Below are positions 1 to 9,279 of a stretch of 64,000 nucleotides of DNA, one piece after another. Position 1 is the stretch's first letter. Each line of letters starts with the position of its first letter. The stretch is from Niveispirillum sp943370215 (lineage in GTDB: Bacteria; Pseudomonadota; Alphaproteobacteria; Azospirillales; Azospirillaceae), in contig CALRQC020000003.1 in NCBI GenBank assembly GCA_943370215.1, forward strand, positions 62,001 through 126,000. Reading direction: 5' to 3'. Under the pieces are notes generated by a model. The model was given only the letters and a program-made list of their open reading frames with translations, made no database searches and was not told the DNA's origin. Made by a program: the position numbers and the translations under genes.

Positions 1-35
1 TGTTAGCTTCTCTGCTTTCTCCGTGAAAATGCTAA

Positions 36-75
36 CGGCGCCACCCCTTTGCGACGGGGGTGGCGCCGCTTTTTA
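36..75 (+). terminator. Rho-independent terminator of an upstream gene outside the window
   Basis: A 12-bp GC-rich inverted repeat (36-47 and 57-68) with an 8-nt loop is followed by five T residues. It precedes the hydroxylase start at 113, so it closes transcription of a gene lying before the window. Confidence 0.8.
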
Positions 76-112
76 TTTGGCAGCTTTTCACCGTCCTGCG
101 ACTATCAGGGAC

Positions 113-973
113 ATGGATGATTTCCTGCCTCAACCGGACCAACTGGCCCCGTGGCTGCAATCCATGGGGCGTCTGCTGGATGGGCCGTCGTCGGTCTTCT
201 GGTGGCCCGGCCTGCTGATCGCGGGGCTGGTGGCCCTGCTGTTATGGCGGCAGTGGCGGGGGCAGGGGGCCTGGCGGGATTATCTGCGGCATCTGCCGGT
301 GGATATCGGCTGCTTTCTGGCCAATTCCACCCTGCCTTTCCTGCTGGCACCCCTTCTTTTCTGGCTGAGCGTCAAGGGGAGCCATCTTGGCATCGCCCTG
401 ACATCCGGCATCCATGGCGGGTGGGATACGCAGCCCGGCTGGCCGGCGCTGGCGGCTTGCGCCGGTTTTGCCTTTGTGGCCGGGGATTTCGCGCTTTACT
501 GGACGCATCGTGCCTTTCACCATTTCCCGCCGCTCTGGCGGGCACACCGGCTGCACCACGCCCCGCCGGTGCTGACGCCGCTGACGGCCTTCCGCTTCTG
601 GCCCTGGGAGCAGGCGGTCCATATGTCTGCCAACATGCTGGCCCAAGGCTTGGGCCTGGGGTTGGCGGTGGGGCTGTTCGGCGGGGCGGTGACGCCGCTG
701 ACCGTGCTGGGCGTCAATATCTTCTCGCTGGCCTGGAGCCTGGGTTTCGTTCATCTGCGGCACAGCCCGGTGCCACTACGCTATCCGCGCTGGCTGTCCT
801 TTGTACTGGTGTCGCCGCATATGCACCAGTTGCACCATTCCGACGCGCAAGAGCACCGGGACCGCAACTTTGCCACGGTGTTTTCCCTGTGGGACTGGCT
901 GTTCGGCACGCTGGCCCTGACGGAACAGGGCCAGCGCTTCCGGTTCGGGCTGGCGCGGGAGAAGCGGTGGTAG
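113..973 (+). CDS. Sterol desaturase / fatty acid hydroxylase superfamily membrane protein
   Basis: Predicted di-iron membrane oxygenase of 286 aa. Several hydrophobic segments are visible, together with the histidine clusters of the superfamily: HRAFHH, HRLHH and a C-terminal HMHQLHH, which would bind two irons. The family hydroxylates or desaturates lipid substrates in the inner membrane; the substrate cannot be told from sequence. The open frame runs upstream to 23, but that stretch lies in a terminator hairpin. The ATG at 113, preceded by a purine-rich AGGGA, is therefore the better start. It converges on the next gene with only three bases between the stop codons. Confidence 0.85.
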   Translation: MDDFLPQPDQLAPWLQSMGRLLDGPSSVFWWPGLLIAGLVALLLWRQWRGQGAWRDYLRHLPVDIGCFLANSTLPFLLAPLLFWLSVKGSHLGIALTSGIHGGWDTQPGWPALAACAGFAFVAGDFALYWTHRAFHHFPPLWRAHRLHHAPPVLTPLTAFRFWPWEQAVHMSANMLAQGLGLGLAVGLFGGAVTPLTVLGVNIFSLAWSLGFVHLRHSPVPLRYPRWLSFVLVSPHMHQLHHSDAQEHRDRNFATVFSLWDWLFGTLALTEQGQRFRFGLAREKRW

Positions 974-976
974 GGT

Positions 977-2467
977 TTATCCCTTCATGCTGCCCGTCTG
1001 TTGCCGGCGCACATGCCAGGAAAACGCCTCTTCCAGCAGGTGCGGGGTATGGCCGCCGCGCGCCTTGGCCCGGTTGAAATAATCGGAAAGCTGGTCGCGG
1101 TAGCTGGGATGGACGCAGTTGGCGATGACCACGCCTGCGCGTTCGCGCGGGGCCAACCCGCGCAGATCGGCCAGCCCCACCTCTGTCACCAGAATATCCA
1201 CATCATGTTCGGTATGGTCGACATGGCTGACCATTGGCACGACGGATGAAATCGCCCCGCCCTTGGCCAGGGATTTGGTGACGAAGATCGACAGATAGGC
1301 ATTGCGGGCGAAATCCCCCGAACCGCCAATGCCGTTCATCATCATGGTGCCGTCGACATGGGTGGAATTGACATTGCCGTAAATGTCGAACTCCAGTGCC
1401 GTGTTGATGCCGATCACGCCCAGACGCCGGATCACCTCCGGATGGTTGGAGATTTCCTGCGGGCGCAGCACCAGCCGGTTGCGATACTGCGCGATGCGGG
1501 AGAAGACCCGCCCGCCGCATTCTGCCGAGAGCGTGACGGAGGAGCCCGAGGCGTAATTCAGCTTGCCGGCATCGAACAGGTCGAACGTGCTGTCCTGCAA
1601 CACCTCGCTATACATGCGCAGATCATGGAAGGGGCTGTCGATCAGCCCATGCAGCACGGCATTGGCGATGGAACCGATACCCGCTTGCAGCGGGTTCAGC
1701 GTCATGTCCAGCCGGCCGCGCGCTACCTCATGCTTGAAAAAGTCGATCAGGTGGCCGGCGATGGCGCGGGTGCCATCGTCCGGCGGTTCCACATTGGCGG
1801 CACTGTCCTGCTTATGCGTCACCACGATGGCGGCGATCTTGGCCGGATCGATGGGGATATAGGGTATGCCGGCCCGGCTGTCGCAGGAGACCACGGGGAT
1901 CGGCGTGCGCGACGGCCGCTTGGTGGGGATATAGATATCGTGCAACCCCTCCAGCTCCAGCGGCTGGGACAGGTTCAACTCCACAATCACCTTTTCCGCC
2001 AGAATGGCGAAGCTGGCCGTATTGCCGACCGAGGTGGTGGGCACAATGCCGCCATCGGCAGTGATGGCGGTTGCCTCCACGATCGCATAATCGATCGGCC
2101 CCATCTGGCCGGAACGGAGCTGCTCCACCGTTTCGGACAGGTGCTGATCGATGAACATCACCTCCCCCCGGTTGATGGCGGCGCGAAGGGTGGGGTCGGA
2201 CTGGAAGGGCAGGCGGCGGGCCAGCACGCCGGCCTCCGTCAGGATCTTGTCGATATTGTTGCCCAGCGAGGCGCCCGTCATCAAGGTGATGCGGATCGGT
2301 TCCTTGGCTGCGCGTTCGGCAATGGCAATGGGCAGGGCCTTGGCATCACCGGCGCGGGTGAACCCGCTCATCCCGATGGTCATGCCATCCTTGATCAGCA
2401 GGGCGGCCTCTTCGGGGGTGACGATCTTATCCAGCAGGGACTGACGGCGAATCCGGTCGGCGTACAT
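977..2467 (-). CDS. Acetyl-CoA hydrolase/transferase family protein (succinyl-CoA:acetate CoA-transferase type)
   Basis: A 496-aa class I CoA-transferase of the acetyl-CoA hydrolase / succinyl-CoA:acetate CoA-transferase group (Ach1/AarC-like). These cytoplasmic enzymes move CoA between short acyl groups through a glutamyl-CoA thioester. The expected catalytic Glu lies in MYSEV near residue 288, and the glycine-rich GIGGSGDF motif lies near 379-386. Length matches the family (about 500 aa). The start is supported by an AAGAAGG ribosome binding site a few bases upstream. Whether it works as hydrolase or transferase is inferred only at family level. Confidence 0.9.
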   Translation of the reverse strand: MYADRIRRQSLLDKIVTPEEAALLIKDGMTIGMSGFTRAGDAKALPIAIAERAAKEPIRITLMTGASLGNNIDKILTEAGVLARRLPFQSDPTLRAAINRGEVMFIDQHLSETVEQLRSGQMGPIDYAIVEATAITADGGIVPTTSVGNTASFAILAEKVIVELNLSQPLELEGLHDIYIPTKRPSRTPIPVVSCDSRAGIPYIPIDPAKIAAIVVTHKQDSAANVEPPDDGTRAIAGHLIDFFKHEVARGRLDMTLNPLQAGIGSIANAVLHGLIDSPFHDLRMYSEVLQDSTFDLFDAGKLNYASGSSVTLSAECGGRVFSRIAQYRNRLVLRPQEISNHPEVIRRLGVIGINTALEFDIYGNVNSTHVDGTMMMNGIGGSGDFARNAYLSIFVTKSLAKGGAISSVVPMVSHVDHTEHDVDILVTEVGLADLRGLAPRERAGVVIANCVHPSYRDQLSDYFNRAKARGGHTPHLLEEAFSWHVRRQQTGSMKG

Positions 2468-3055
2468 TTTCTACCTTCTTGGGGTTTTTCCAGCGTTGCT
2501 TGCCGCATCTTCAACCGGCGGCATTGGCTGCCGCCTTTCCTGTTGAATATGCGCATGGGTATCGGCCTGCGGCAATGGAGCGCGCCCTGTAACAATTTGC
2601 CGCAGTAAAGAATTGAGTCAAATTGATAGATGAATTCGGTATATTTGATTTTGTAGGGGAATTATTATTTATTAAATTTTGCGGATGTTTCGTCTGAGAT
2701 AAAACGGATTGTTTTTCAATGTGGGCTGTTTGGTGATTTTTATACTTTGATTCTTTTGAAACGAAACGGAGGTTTCCGTGTCTGTCCGGACCGTTATTGT
2801 GTTCTCCGGCGTTTCGCCACGTCACCACCGTCATTCCCGCGAAGGCGGGAATCCAAAATCCGCGCTGTTGTATGGATTCCCGCCTTCGCGGGAATAACGG
2901 TTAAGTAACTGAAAAATATTAACAAGCTCATGGACGGACACTCAGGATTCCGCCCCCACGCGTTCACCCTTGGGTTTCCCCCATCCCGCCCTTGCGGCAT
3001 CCCGCCGCTTTGCCCACAATCCGGGCCGGCCCAACGCCTTTCAAGGATCATCGGC
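2468..3055. other. 588-bp intergenic region, AT-rich centre
   Basis: Divergent region between the CoA-transferase and the first peptide-binding protein. The stretch from about 2590 to 2770 is strikingly AT-rich compared with the surroundings. It is a plausible home for the promoters of both genes, but no convincing -35/-10 pair could be fixed by eye. An inverted repeat element occupies 2829-2900. Open frames here have no ribosome binding site or recognisable product. Confidence 0.5.
2829..2900. repeat. Inverted pair of GC-rich palindromic repeats (REP-like)
   Basis: The motif ATTCCCGCGAAGGCGGGAAT, itself nearly palindromic, occurs at about 2832-2852 and again in inverted form at about 2875-2895, separated by a short spacer. 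This type of dispersed palindrome is common between genes in many proteobacteria. The two copies can fold into one long hairpin. Confidence 0.75.
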
Positions 3056-4642
3056 ATGATGAAGCGCCTGTTCGCTGCCCTGTTCTTCTGTTTGCTGTTG
3101 CCGGGGCTGGCGGGGGCGGAAACGGTGCTGCGGCGGGGCAATGGGGCGGAGCCGGAAACGCTGGACCCGCATCAGGCGACCGGCCTGCCGGAAGCCATGA
3201 TTTTCTACGATATCTATGAAGGGCTGTTGTCCCGTGGCCCCGATGGCAAGCCGCAGCCGGCCATCGCCGACCGCTGGGAAACCAGCGCTGACGGGCTGCA
3301 GGTGACCTTCCATCTGCGTGATGGGGCCAAATGGTCCGATGGCAGCCCGATCACGGCCGGCGATGTCGTCTTCTCCTTCCGCCGGCTGGCCAACCCGGCC
3401 ACCAGCCGCAACAATAATTTCGTCTGGCCGATCAAGAATGCCCGCGCCCTCAGCACCGGCACGCTGACAGACACGGCAGCCTTAGGCGTGGTGGCGCTGG
3501 ATGCGCAAACCGTGCGCTTCACGCTGGAGGAGCCGACCCCCTATTTCATCTCCCTGCTCTCCTACCCCATGCTGGTGATCCTGCCGGAATCCCGGGTGAC
3601 GACGCTGGGGCGGGATTTCTTCAAGCCCGGCAATCTGGTTTCCGCCGGCGGGTACCGGCTGGTGGAACAGGTGCCGCAAGGGCATGTGAAGCTGGAGCGC
3701 AACCCGTTCCACCGCGACGCCGCCAAAACCTTCTTCGATACGGTCTATTTCTACCCGACGGAGAATCAGGAAACGGAACTGAAGCGCTTCCGCGCCGGGG
3801 AACTGGACGCCAGCTATACGCTGCCACCCGCGCAAATCCCCTGGGCCAAGGCCAACCTGCCCGATGCGCTGCGCCTGTCGCCGCAATTGGGCACCTATTT
3901 CCTGGCCTTCAACACGGAAAAGGAGCCCTGGAAATCCAAGCCCGACCTGCGCCGCGCCCTGTCCATGGTGATCGACCGGGAGGTCTTGACCGAACGGATC
4001 AGCCAGGGCGGGGAGATGCCCAGCCTTTCCTTTGTGCCGCCGACGGTGACCCATTATCAGGCGGCCCGGCCGGAATGGGCCGACTGGCGGATGGAACGGC
4101 GGGTTGCCACGGCACAGGCGCTGCTGGCCAAGGCGGGATATCCGGGGGGGCAGGGGCTGACCCTGGATATCCTGTTCAACACCGCCGATAACCATCGCCG
4201 CATCGCCGTGGCGGTGGCCGGCATGGTGCAGCAGCGGCTGGGGGTGAAATCCAGCCTGACCAATCAGGAATGGAAGGTGTTTCTGGATACAAGGCGCACG
4301 CATAATTTCCCGGGTCTGGCCCGGCACGGCATCATCGGCGCCTATGATGATCCCTATGCCTTCCTGCAATTCCTGCGCACGGAGATGGGGCCGGAGAACC
4401 CGGCCGCCTATGCCAATCCTGCCTATGACCGGCTGATGGCGGCCAGCGTGCAGGAACGTGATCCCGCCAAGCGGCTGGAAATTCTGCATCAGGCCGAGGC
4501 ACTGGCGGCGGCCGATGCGCCCATCATCCCGCTTTTCACCTATGCGCGGGTGCGGCTGGTCTCCCCCCGGCTGGCGGGCTGGCAGCCCAATCCGGTGGAT
4601 TGCAATCCCAGCCGCTTCCTGTCTCCCGTCGCGGCACGGTGA
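3056..4642 (+). CDS. Peptide ABC transporter substrate-binding protein (OppA-like, SBP_bac_5), copy 1
   Basis: A 528-aa periplasmic solute-binding protein of the oligopeptide (family 5) class. It has an N-terminal Sec signal peptide (MMKRLF, hydrophobic core, cut near AGA-ET). Typical features are the early RGNGAEPETLDP motif, the KWSDG motif and the C-terminal sequence around PSRFL. The start at 3056 is chosen because AAGGA lies 8 bases upstream; the frame is open back to 2930. It is the first of three tandem paralogues on the same strand. No permease or ATPase genes accompany them here, so they probably feed a transporter encoded elsewhere. Confidence 0.88.
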   Translation: MMKRLFAALFFCLLLPGLAGAETVLRRGNGAEPETLDPHQATGLPEAMIFYDIYEGLLSRGPDGKPQPAIADRWETSADGLQVTFHLRDGAKWSDGSPITAGDVVFSFRRLANPATSRNNNFVWPIKNARALSTGTLTDTAALGVVALDAQTVRFTLEEPTPYFISLLSYPMLVILPESRVTTLGRDFFKPGNLVSAGGYRLVEQVPQGHVKLERNPFHRDAAKTFFDTVYFYPTENQETELKRFRAGELDASYTLPPAQIPWAKANLPDALRLSPQLGTYFLAFNTEKEPWKSKPDLRRALSMVIDREVLTERISQGGEMPSLSFVPPTVTHYQAARPEWADWRMERRVATAQALLAKAGYPGGQGLTLDILFNTADNHRRIAVAVAGMVQQRLGVKSSLTNQEWKVFLDTRRTHNFPGLARHGIIGAYDDPYAFLQFLRTEMGPENPAAYANPAYDRLMAASVQERDPAKRLEILHQAEALAAADAPIIPLFTYARVRLVSPRLAGWQPNPVDCNPSRFLSPVAAR

Positions 4643-4776
4643 AAAATGCCGTTCGGCTGAGGAAAGCGCGCTGCCGACACTGGACAGTCCGGGCGATAGA
4701 CCGCACATACAGCCGAACTCCCACCCCGTCGGACATGGGTGATGGGGGCCGCAGTTGGATGCCCTGGAGAAAAACA

Positions 4777-6381
4777 ATGCGCCTTTCCCGCCGTCTGGCG
4801 ACGGCTTTCGTCGCCCTGACCCTTGCTACCGGTTTTTCCGCCAGCGCCGCCTGGGCGGACATGGTGTTGAACCGGGGCAATCAGGCCGAACCAACCTCGC
4901 TCGACCCGCAAAAGGGCACCGACGTGCAGTCGGCCCGGATCGGCTACGACTTGTTCGAAGGGCTGCTGACCTTCGGCCCCGATGGCAAGGCCATTCCGGG
5001 GGCGGCGGAGAAATGGACGGTCAGCGACGATGGGCTGACCTATACCTTCACGCTCCGCGCCGATGGCAAATGGTCGGACGGCACGCCGGTGACGGCGGCG
5101 GATTTCGTCTTTGCCTGGCAACGGCTGGTCGATCCCAAGACGGCCTCTGACTATGCCTATTTCCTCTGGCCGGTGAAGAACGGGGAGGCGATCAGCAATG
5201 GCAAGCTGCCAGCGTCGGCGCTGGGCGTGCAGGCGGTGGATGCCCGCACGTTCAAGGTGACGCTGGAACGGCCGACCGGCTATTTCCTGGGCTCCCTGCT
5301 GCACCGCATGACCTACCCGATCTCCAAGGCCAATGTGGAGAAGTTCGGGGCGGATTTCGTCAAGCCCGGCAACCTTGTCTCCAACGGTGCCTATAAGCTG
5401 GACGCCTATATGCCGCAATCCTTCGTGAAGGCGGTGAAGAACCCGCATTTCCGCGAGGCGGCATCGGTGAAGATCGATACCGTGGTCTTCCACCATTCCG
5501 ACAGCCCGGAAACGGAACTGCGCCGTTTCCGGGCCGGTGAACTGGATATCGTGCAGATGGCACCGGTGACGCAGATCGACTGGCTGCGCCAGAACATGCC
5601 GGAAACCATCATGTTCTATCCCGTGCTGGGCACCCAGTATCTGGGCATCAACATGACGAAGGAACCGTTCAAGTCCAATCCCAAGTTGCGGGAAGCGCTT
5701 TATCTGGCCATCGACCGGCAGATCATTGTGGAGAAGATCACCAAGGCCGGCGACGTGCCGGCCTGGACGCTGACCTCTCCGGGTATTGAGGGCTACAGCC
5801 TGCCGCTGCCGGCCCTGGCCAAGGCGACCCAGGCGGAGCGCGACGCCCAGGCCAGGCGCCTGATCGAGGAAGCCGGCTATGGCAAGGGCGGCAAGCCGCT
5901 GGAAGTGGAAATCCTGCACAATACCAATGAGAGCACCCGCAAGATCATGGTGGCCGTCGCCTCCATGTGGCAGAGCAAGCTGGGCGCCAAGGTCAATCTG
6001 AACAATCAGGAATGGAAGATCGTGTTGCAGAATGCAGGCGAGAAATCCTATGCCGGCACGGCCGTGCTGGGCTGGCTCGCCGATTTCCCCGATCCCTACA
6101 CGTTCTTGAAACTGATGCGCTCGGACGTGGGCAAGATGAACCGGTCGGGCTATGACAATGCCACCTTCGACCAGAAGCTGGATGCCGCCAACGCCAGTAC
6201 CGATCCGGCCCAGCGCATGAAGTTGCTGGCGGACGCGGAAGCCGCCATGCTGGCCGATACGCCGATCATCCCCATTTATCACCAGGCCTATCGCAATCTG
6301 GTCAGCCCGCGGGTGAAGGGCTGGGGGCCGACGCCGATGGGCGTGCAGCCGTCGCGCTATCTGGAAGTGGCAGCGAAGTAA
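4777..6381 (+). CDS. Peptide ABC transporter substrate-binding protein (OppA-like, SBP_bac_5), copy 2
   Basis: A 534-aa paralogue of the preceding gene with a signal peptide (MRLSRRLATAF, cleavage near AWA-DM). It keeps the family landmarks RGNQAEPTSLDP, KWSDGTPVTAADF and NNQEWK. The ATG at 4777 follows GGAGA by six bases; an in-frame ATG at 4759 is possible but less well placed. The 134-bp gap to copy 1 could hold its own promoter. Ligand and partner permease are unknown. Confidence 0.88.
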   Translation: MRLSRRLATAFVALTLATGFSASAAWADMVLNRGNQAEPTSLDPQKGTDVQSARIGYDLFEGLLTFGPDGKAIPGAAEKWTVSDDGLTYTFTLRADGKWSDGTPVTAADFVFAWQRLVDPKTASDYAYFLWPVKNGEAISNGKLPASALGVQAVDARTFKVTLERPTGYFLGSLLHRMTYPISKANVEKFGADFVKPGNLVSNGAYKLDAYMPQSFVKAVKNPHFREAASVKIDTVVFHHSDSPETELRRFRAGELDIVQMAPVTQIDWLRQNMPETIMFYPVLGTQYLGINMTKEPFKSNPKLREALYLAIDRQIIVEKITKAGDVPAWTLTSPGIEGYSLPLPALAKATQAERDAQARRLIEEAGYGKGGKPLEVEILHNTNESTRKIMVAVASMWQSKLGAKVNLNNQEWKIVLQNAGEKSYAGTAVLGWLADFPDPYTFLKLMRSDVGKMNRSGYDNATFDQKLDAANASTDPAQRMKLLADAEAAMLADTPIIPIYHQAYRNLVSPRVKGWGPTPMGVQPSRYLEVAAK

Positions 6382-6459
6382 GAATAGCTGGGGCGGTGCC
6401 CGCCGCTGCCCCAGACCAATCGTTAGCAGCAATCCGACCTTCAACAGGAGAGTTTCCGT

Positions 6460-8073
6460 ATGTCGTTCATGACACGGCACCTGCGCCGTATGACCACGGC
6501 CCTGATGCTGGCCAGTGCCAGCCTGACCGCCGCCACGGCCCCCGCCCTGGCGGAAAAGGTGCTGCACCGGGGCAATGGCGCGGAGCCGGAAACGCTGGAC
6601 CCGGCCAAGTCCAGCGGGGTGCCGGAAAGCTGGATTGAATATGACCTGTTCGAAGGATTGCTGATCCCTGATGGCAGCGACAAGCTGATCCCCGGTGCGG
6701 CGGAGAAATGGGACATTTCCCCCGACGGGCTGGTCTATACTTTCCATCTGCGCCGCAACGCCAAATGGTCGGACGGCACGCCGGTGACGGCGGCCGACTG
6801 GGTCTTCTCCTGGAAGCGTCTGGTCGATCCCAAGAACGGGGCCAAGTATGGCTATTTCCTCTGGGTGGTGAAGAATGCCCAGCCCATCAATCTGGGCAAG
6901 CTGCCGGTGGACCAGATGGGCGTGCGGGCGCTGGATGATTATACGTTTCAGGTGACGCTGGAACGGCCCACGCCCTATTTCCTGTCCATGCTGCACCACC
7001 ATGCCACCTACGCCCTGTCCAAGGCGAATGTGGAAAAGTTCGGCGCCGATTTCATCAAGCCGGGCAATCTGGTGACCAATGGCGTCTATAAGCTGGCAGA
7101 GGCGGTGCCGCAGAGCCATGTCAAGCTGGTGAAGAACCAATATCACCCCGATGCAGCCAAGACGCCCATCGATACGGTGATGTTCTATCCGACAGAGAAT
7201 CTGGATGCGGAACTGAAGCGCTATCGCGCTGGTGAGTTGCACGTCACCTATGAGGTGCCGGTGACGCAGATGCAGTGGCTGCGCACCAATCTGGCCAGCG
7301 AGCTTCGGCTGGCGCCCTATTTCGGCACCTATTTCTTTGCCGCCAACCTGACCAAGGAACCGTGGAAATCAAACAAGGATCTGCGGCTGGCGCTCAACCT
7401 TGCCGTCGACCGCACGATCCTGGTGGAAAAGATCAACCAGCGCGGGGAGTTGCCGGCCTACAGCTTCGTACCGCCGGGGGTGGCGGGTTACACCCAGCAG
7501 GTGCCCGATTATGCCAGTTGGACCCAGGCCCAGCGCGATGCCAAGGCCAAGGAACTGATGCAGAAGGCCGGCTATGGGCCGGGTGGCAAGCCGCTGGAAA
7601 TTGAAATCCTCTACAACACCCACGAAAACCACCGTAAACTGGCCATCGCCGTGGCCTCCATGTGGCAGCAGAAGCTGGGGGTGAAGGCGACGCTGAATAA
7701 TCAGGAATGGAAGGTGTTCCTGAATACGCGTGACGAGAAGAAGTTCAAGGATGTGGTCCGCCATGGCTGGATCGGCGATTATGTCGATGCCGCCACCTTC
7801 CTGGATCTGGCGCGCAGCGATATCGGCAAGCAGAACCCGTCCGGCTATCACAACCCCGCTTATGACAAGCTGCTGGATCAGGCCACTGCCGCCCCCACGG
7901 CGGAACAGCGGGCCGACCTGATGCAGCAGGCTGAACGTCTGATGGTGGAAGATGTGGCCGTCTTCCCGCTGCATTTCTACAGCTCCAAGCACATGGTCAG
8001 CCCCAAGCTGATCGGCTGGAAGGATAATCTGCTGGACAGCCACCCCAGCCGTTTCCTGGATTTGAAGGAATAA
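6460..8073 (+). CDS. Peptide ABC transporter substrate-binding protein (OppA-like, SBP_bac_5), copy 3
   Basis: Third tandem paralogue, 537 aa. The signal peptide ends near ALA-EK, and the RGNGAEPETLDP, KWSDGTPVTAADW and NNQEWKVF motifs are shared with its neighbours. An AGGAGAG ribosome binding site precedes the ATG. The three copies are clearly similar in sequence along their length, which implies gene duplication with possible divergence of ligand range. A strong terminator follows 27 bp after the stop codon. Confidence 0.88.
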   Translation: MSFMTRHLRRMTTALMLASASLTAATAPALAEKVLHRGNGAEPETLDPAKSSGVPESWIEYDLFEGLLIPDGSDKLIPGAAEKWDISPDGLVYTFHLRRNAKWSDGTPVTAADWVFSWKRLVDPKNGAKYGYFLWVVKNAQPINLGKLPVDQMGVRALDDYTFQVTLERPTPYFLSMLHHHATYALSKANVEKFGADFIKPGNLVTNGVYKLAEAVPQSHVKLVKNQYHPDAAKTPIDTVMFYPTENLDAELKRYRAGELHVTYEVPVTQMQWLRTNLASELRLAPYFGTYFFAANLTKEPWKSNKDLRLALNLAVDRTILVEKINQRGELPAYSFVPPGVAGYTQQVPDYASWTQAQRDAKAKELMQKAGYGPGGKPLEIEILYNTHENHRKLAIAVASMWQQKLGVKATLNNQEWKVFLNTRDEKKFKDVVRHGWIGDYVDAATFLDLARSDIGKQNPSGYHNPAYDKLLDQATAAPTAEQRADLMQQAERLMVEDVAVFPLHFYSSKHMVSPKLIGWKDNLLDSHPSRFLDLKE

Positions 8074-8100
8074 GGGCGGACACTCTTTGCTGATTTCAAG

Positions 8101-8130
8101 GCCGGCGGAGACGATTCCGCCGGCTTTTTT
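8101..8130 (+). terminator. Rho-independent terminator after the three binding-protein genes
   Basis: Nine-bp arms (8101-8109 and 8116-8124) rich in G and C are followed by a run of T residues. Confidence 0.85.
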
Positions 8131-8159
8131 CATGGGGGCAGCAGGGGACACCGAGCCGC

Positions 8160-8334
8160 TTGATATTATACCACCCCGCCTAAAGGTTGACCTTTAGGCG
8201 GGGTGGAGGCCGGCGACCGCCGGCCCGGCACCGCGGGGTGCCGCAAGCCAAGGGCGCGGATGCGCCCGCCCGGCGCATGAGGGAACGCAAAATCTCCCTT
8301 GATCGGTCACGATCAAGGGAGATTGATATTATCC
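8160..8334. repeat. Hairpin-flanked GC-rich repeat element, copy 1
   Basis: Two perfect hairpins flank a GC-rich core. The left hairpin is 8171-8206 (17-bp arms, 2-nt loop) and the right is 8291-8324 (15-bp arms, 4-nt loop). The outer ends carry a direct repeat TTGATATTAT (8160-8169 and 8323-8332). The stop codon of the minus-strand SDR gene lies inside the right end. Read in reverse, the core shares CCCTCATGCGCCGGGCG and a GGCCGGCGGTCGCCGGCC block with the elements at 10.2 and 62.7 kb. Without T-runs the hairpins may still end transcription from both sides. Confidence 0.7.
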
Positions 8335-9228
8335 CTCTGTCGCCAGTTGGGCGGCCAGTCCTTCGCGGTAGGTGGGGTAGAGCAGCCGGTAGCCCAGGTG
8401 CCGCACCAGCCGGTCATTGCGCACTTTGCGGTTATCGGCGTAGAAGCTGGCCGCCATCGGTGACAGGGCGTTGGGCGTGAAGGGGATCAGCGGCGGCGGT
8501 TCCACACCCAGCAGCCGGGCGGCATGTTCCACCACAGCGGCCCCGCTGGCCGGTTCATCATCCACCACATTCAACAAGGCGCCCGGTTCCGGCCGTGCCA
8601 TGGACAGGGCCAAGGCACCGGCAATATCGGCCACATGGATACGTCCGAACAGGTGTCCCGGCTTGTCCACCCGGCGTGCCGTGCCGGAGCGCAGCGCATC
8701 AATGGCGCTGCGGCCCGGCCCATAGATACCGGGCAAACGATAGATTTGCACCGGCACGCCCTGATCACGCCAGAGCGACAGCCATTCCCCTTCCGCCGCC
8801 ACCCGCCGCAGGCCACGTTCCCCCGTGGCCTTCAGGGGGGAGGTCTCATCCACCCAATCCCCGCCCGTATCGCCATAAACCCCGGTGGTCGACAGATAGC
8901 CCACCCAGCGCAGCCCGGCCACCCGGGCGATATCCGCCCCATGGACCGCCAGTACGGGATCGCCGGTGCCGGCCTCTGGCGGGACGGAGGAGAGGATATG
9001 CGTCACCCCCTTCAGCGTGGCCGCTGCATCGGCCAGCGGCTGGTCGGGGCCGAACAGGAAGGGTTCCACCCCGGCATCGCGCATCCGCGCTGCCTTTTCC
9101 GGTGTGCGGGTGGTGCCGGCCACCTGCCAGCCTTCGCGCAGCAACAGGTCGGCCAGCCAGCCGGCGCTGTAACCGAAGCCAAAAATGAACAGGCGGCCGG
9201 GGGCCGGATCGTTGGAAGGTGCCAACAT
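8329..9228 (-). CDS. SDR family NAD(P)-dependent epimerase/reductase (YeeZ-like)
   Basis: A 299-aa extended short-chain dehydrogenase-like protein. The N-terminal Rossmann fold is seen as FIFGFGYSAGWLA. A STTGVYGD segment and a downstream YRLPGIYGPGRS motif, typical of NAD-dependent epimerase-like proteins, are also present. The open frame extends upstream to 9813, overlapping the divergent TPR gene, so the ATG at 9228 is preferred. The substrate is unknown. The stop codon lies within the terminal motif of the adjacent repeat element. Confidence 0.8.
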   Translation of the reverse strand: MLAPSNDPAPGRLFIFGFGYSAGWLADLLLREGWQVAGTTRTPEKAARMRDAGVEPFLFGPDQPLADAAATLKGVTHILSSVPPEAGTGDPVLAVHGADIARVAGLRWVGYLSTTGVYGDTGGDWVDETSPLKATGERGLRRVAAEGEWLSLWRDQGVPVQIYRLPGIYGPGRSAIDALRSGTARRVDKPGHLFGRIHVADIAGALALSMARPEPGALLNVVDDEPASGAAVVEHAARLLGVEPPPLIPFTPNALSPMAASFYADNRKVRNDRLVRHLGYRLLYPTYREGLAAQLATEG

Positions 9229-9279
9229 TAAATCTTTGCCACTGGACAGACAGCACGGGATGAGGATTTGTACCGCGTC

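Noticed and set aside
2511..2834. 107-codon minus-strand frame in the AT-rich intergenic region
   Set aside because: Asn/Ser/Thr-rich low-quality sequence with no ribosome binding site, crossing the palindromic repeat.
4540..7242. 900-codon minus-strand frame over the peptide-binding genes
   Set aside because: Antisense shadow in GC-rich DNA. The plus-strand frames have signal peptides, ribosome binding sites and family motifs.
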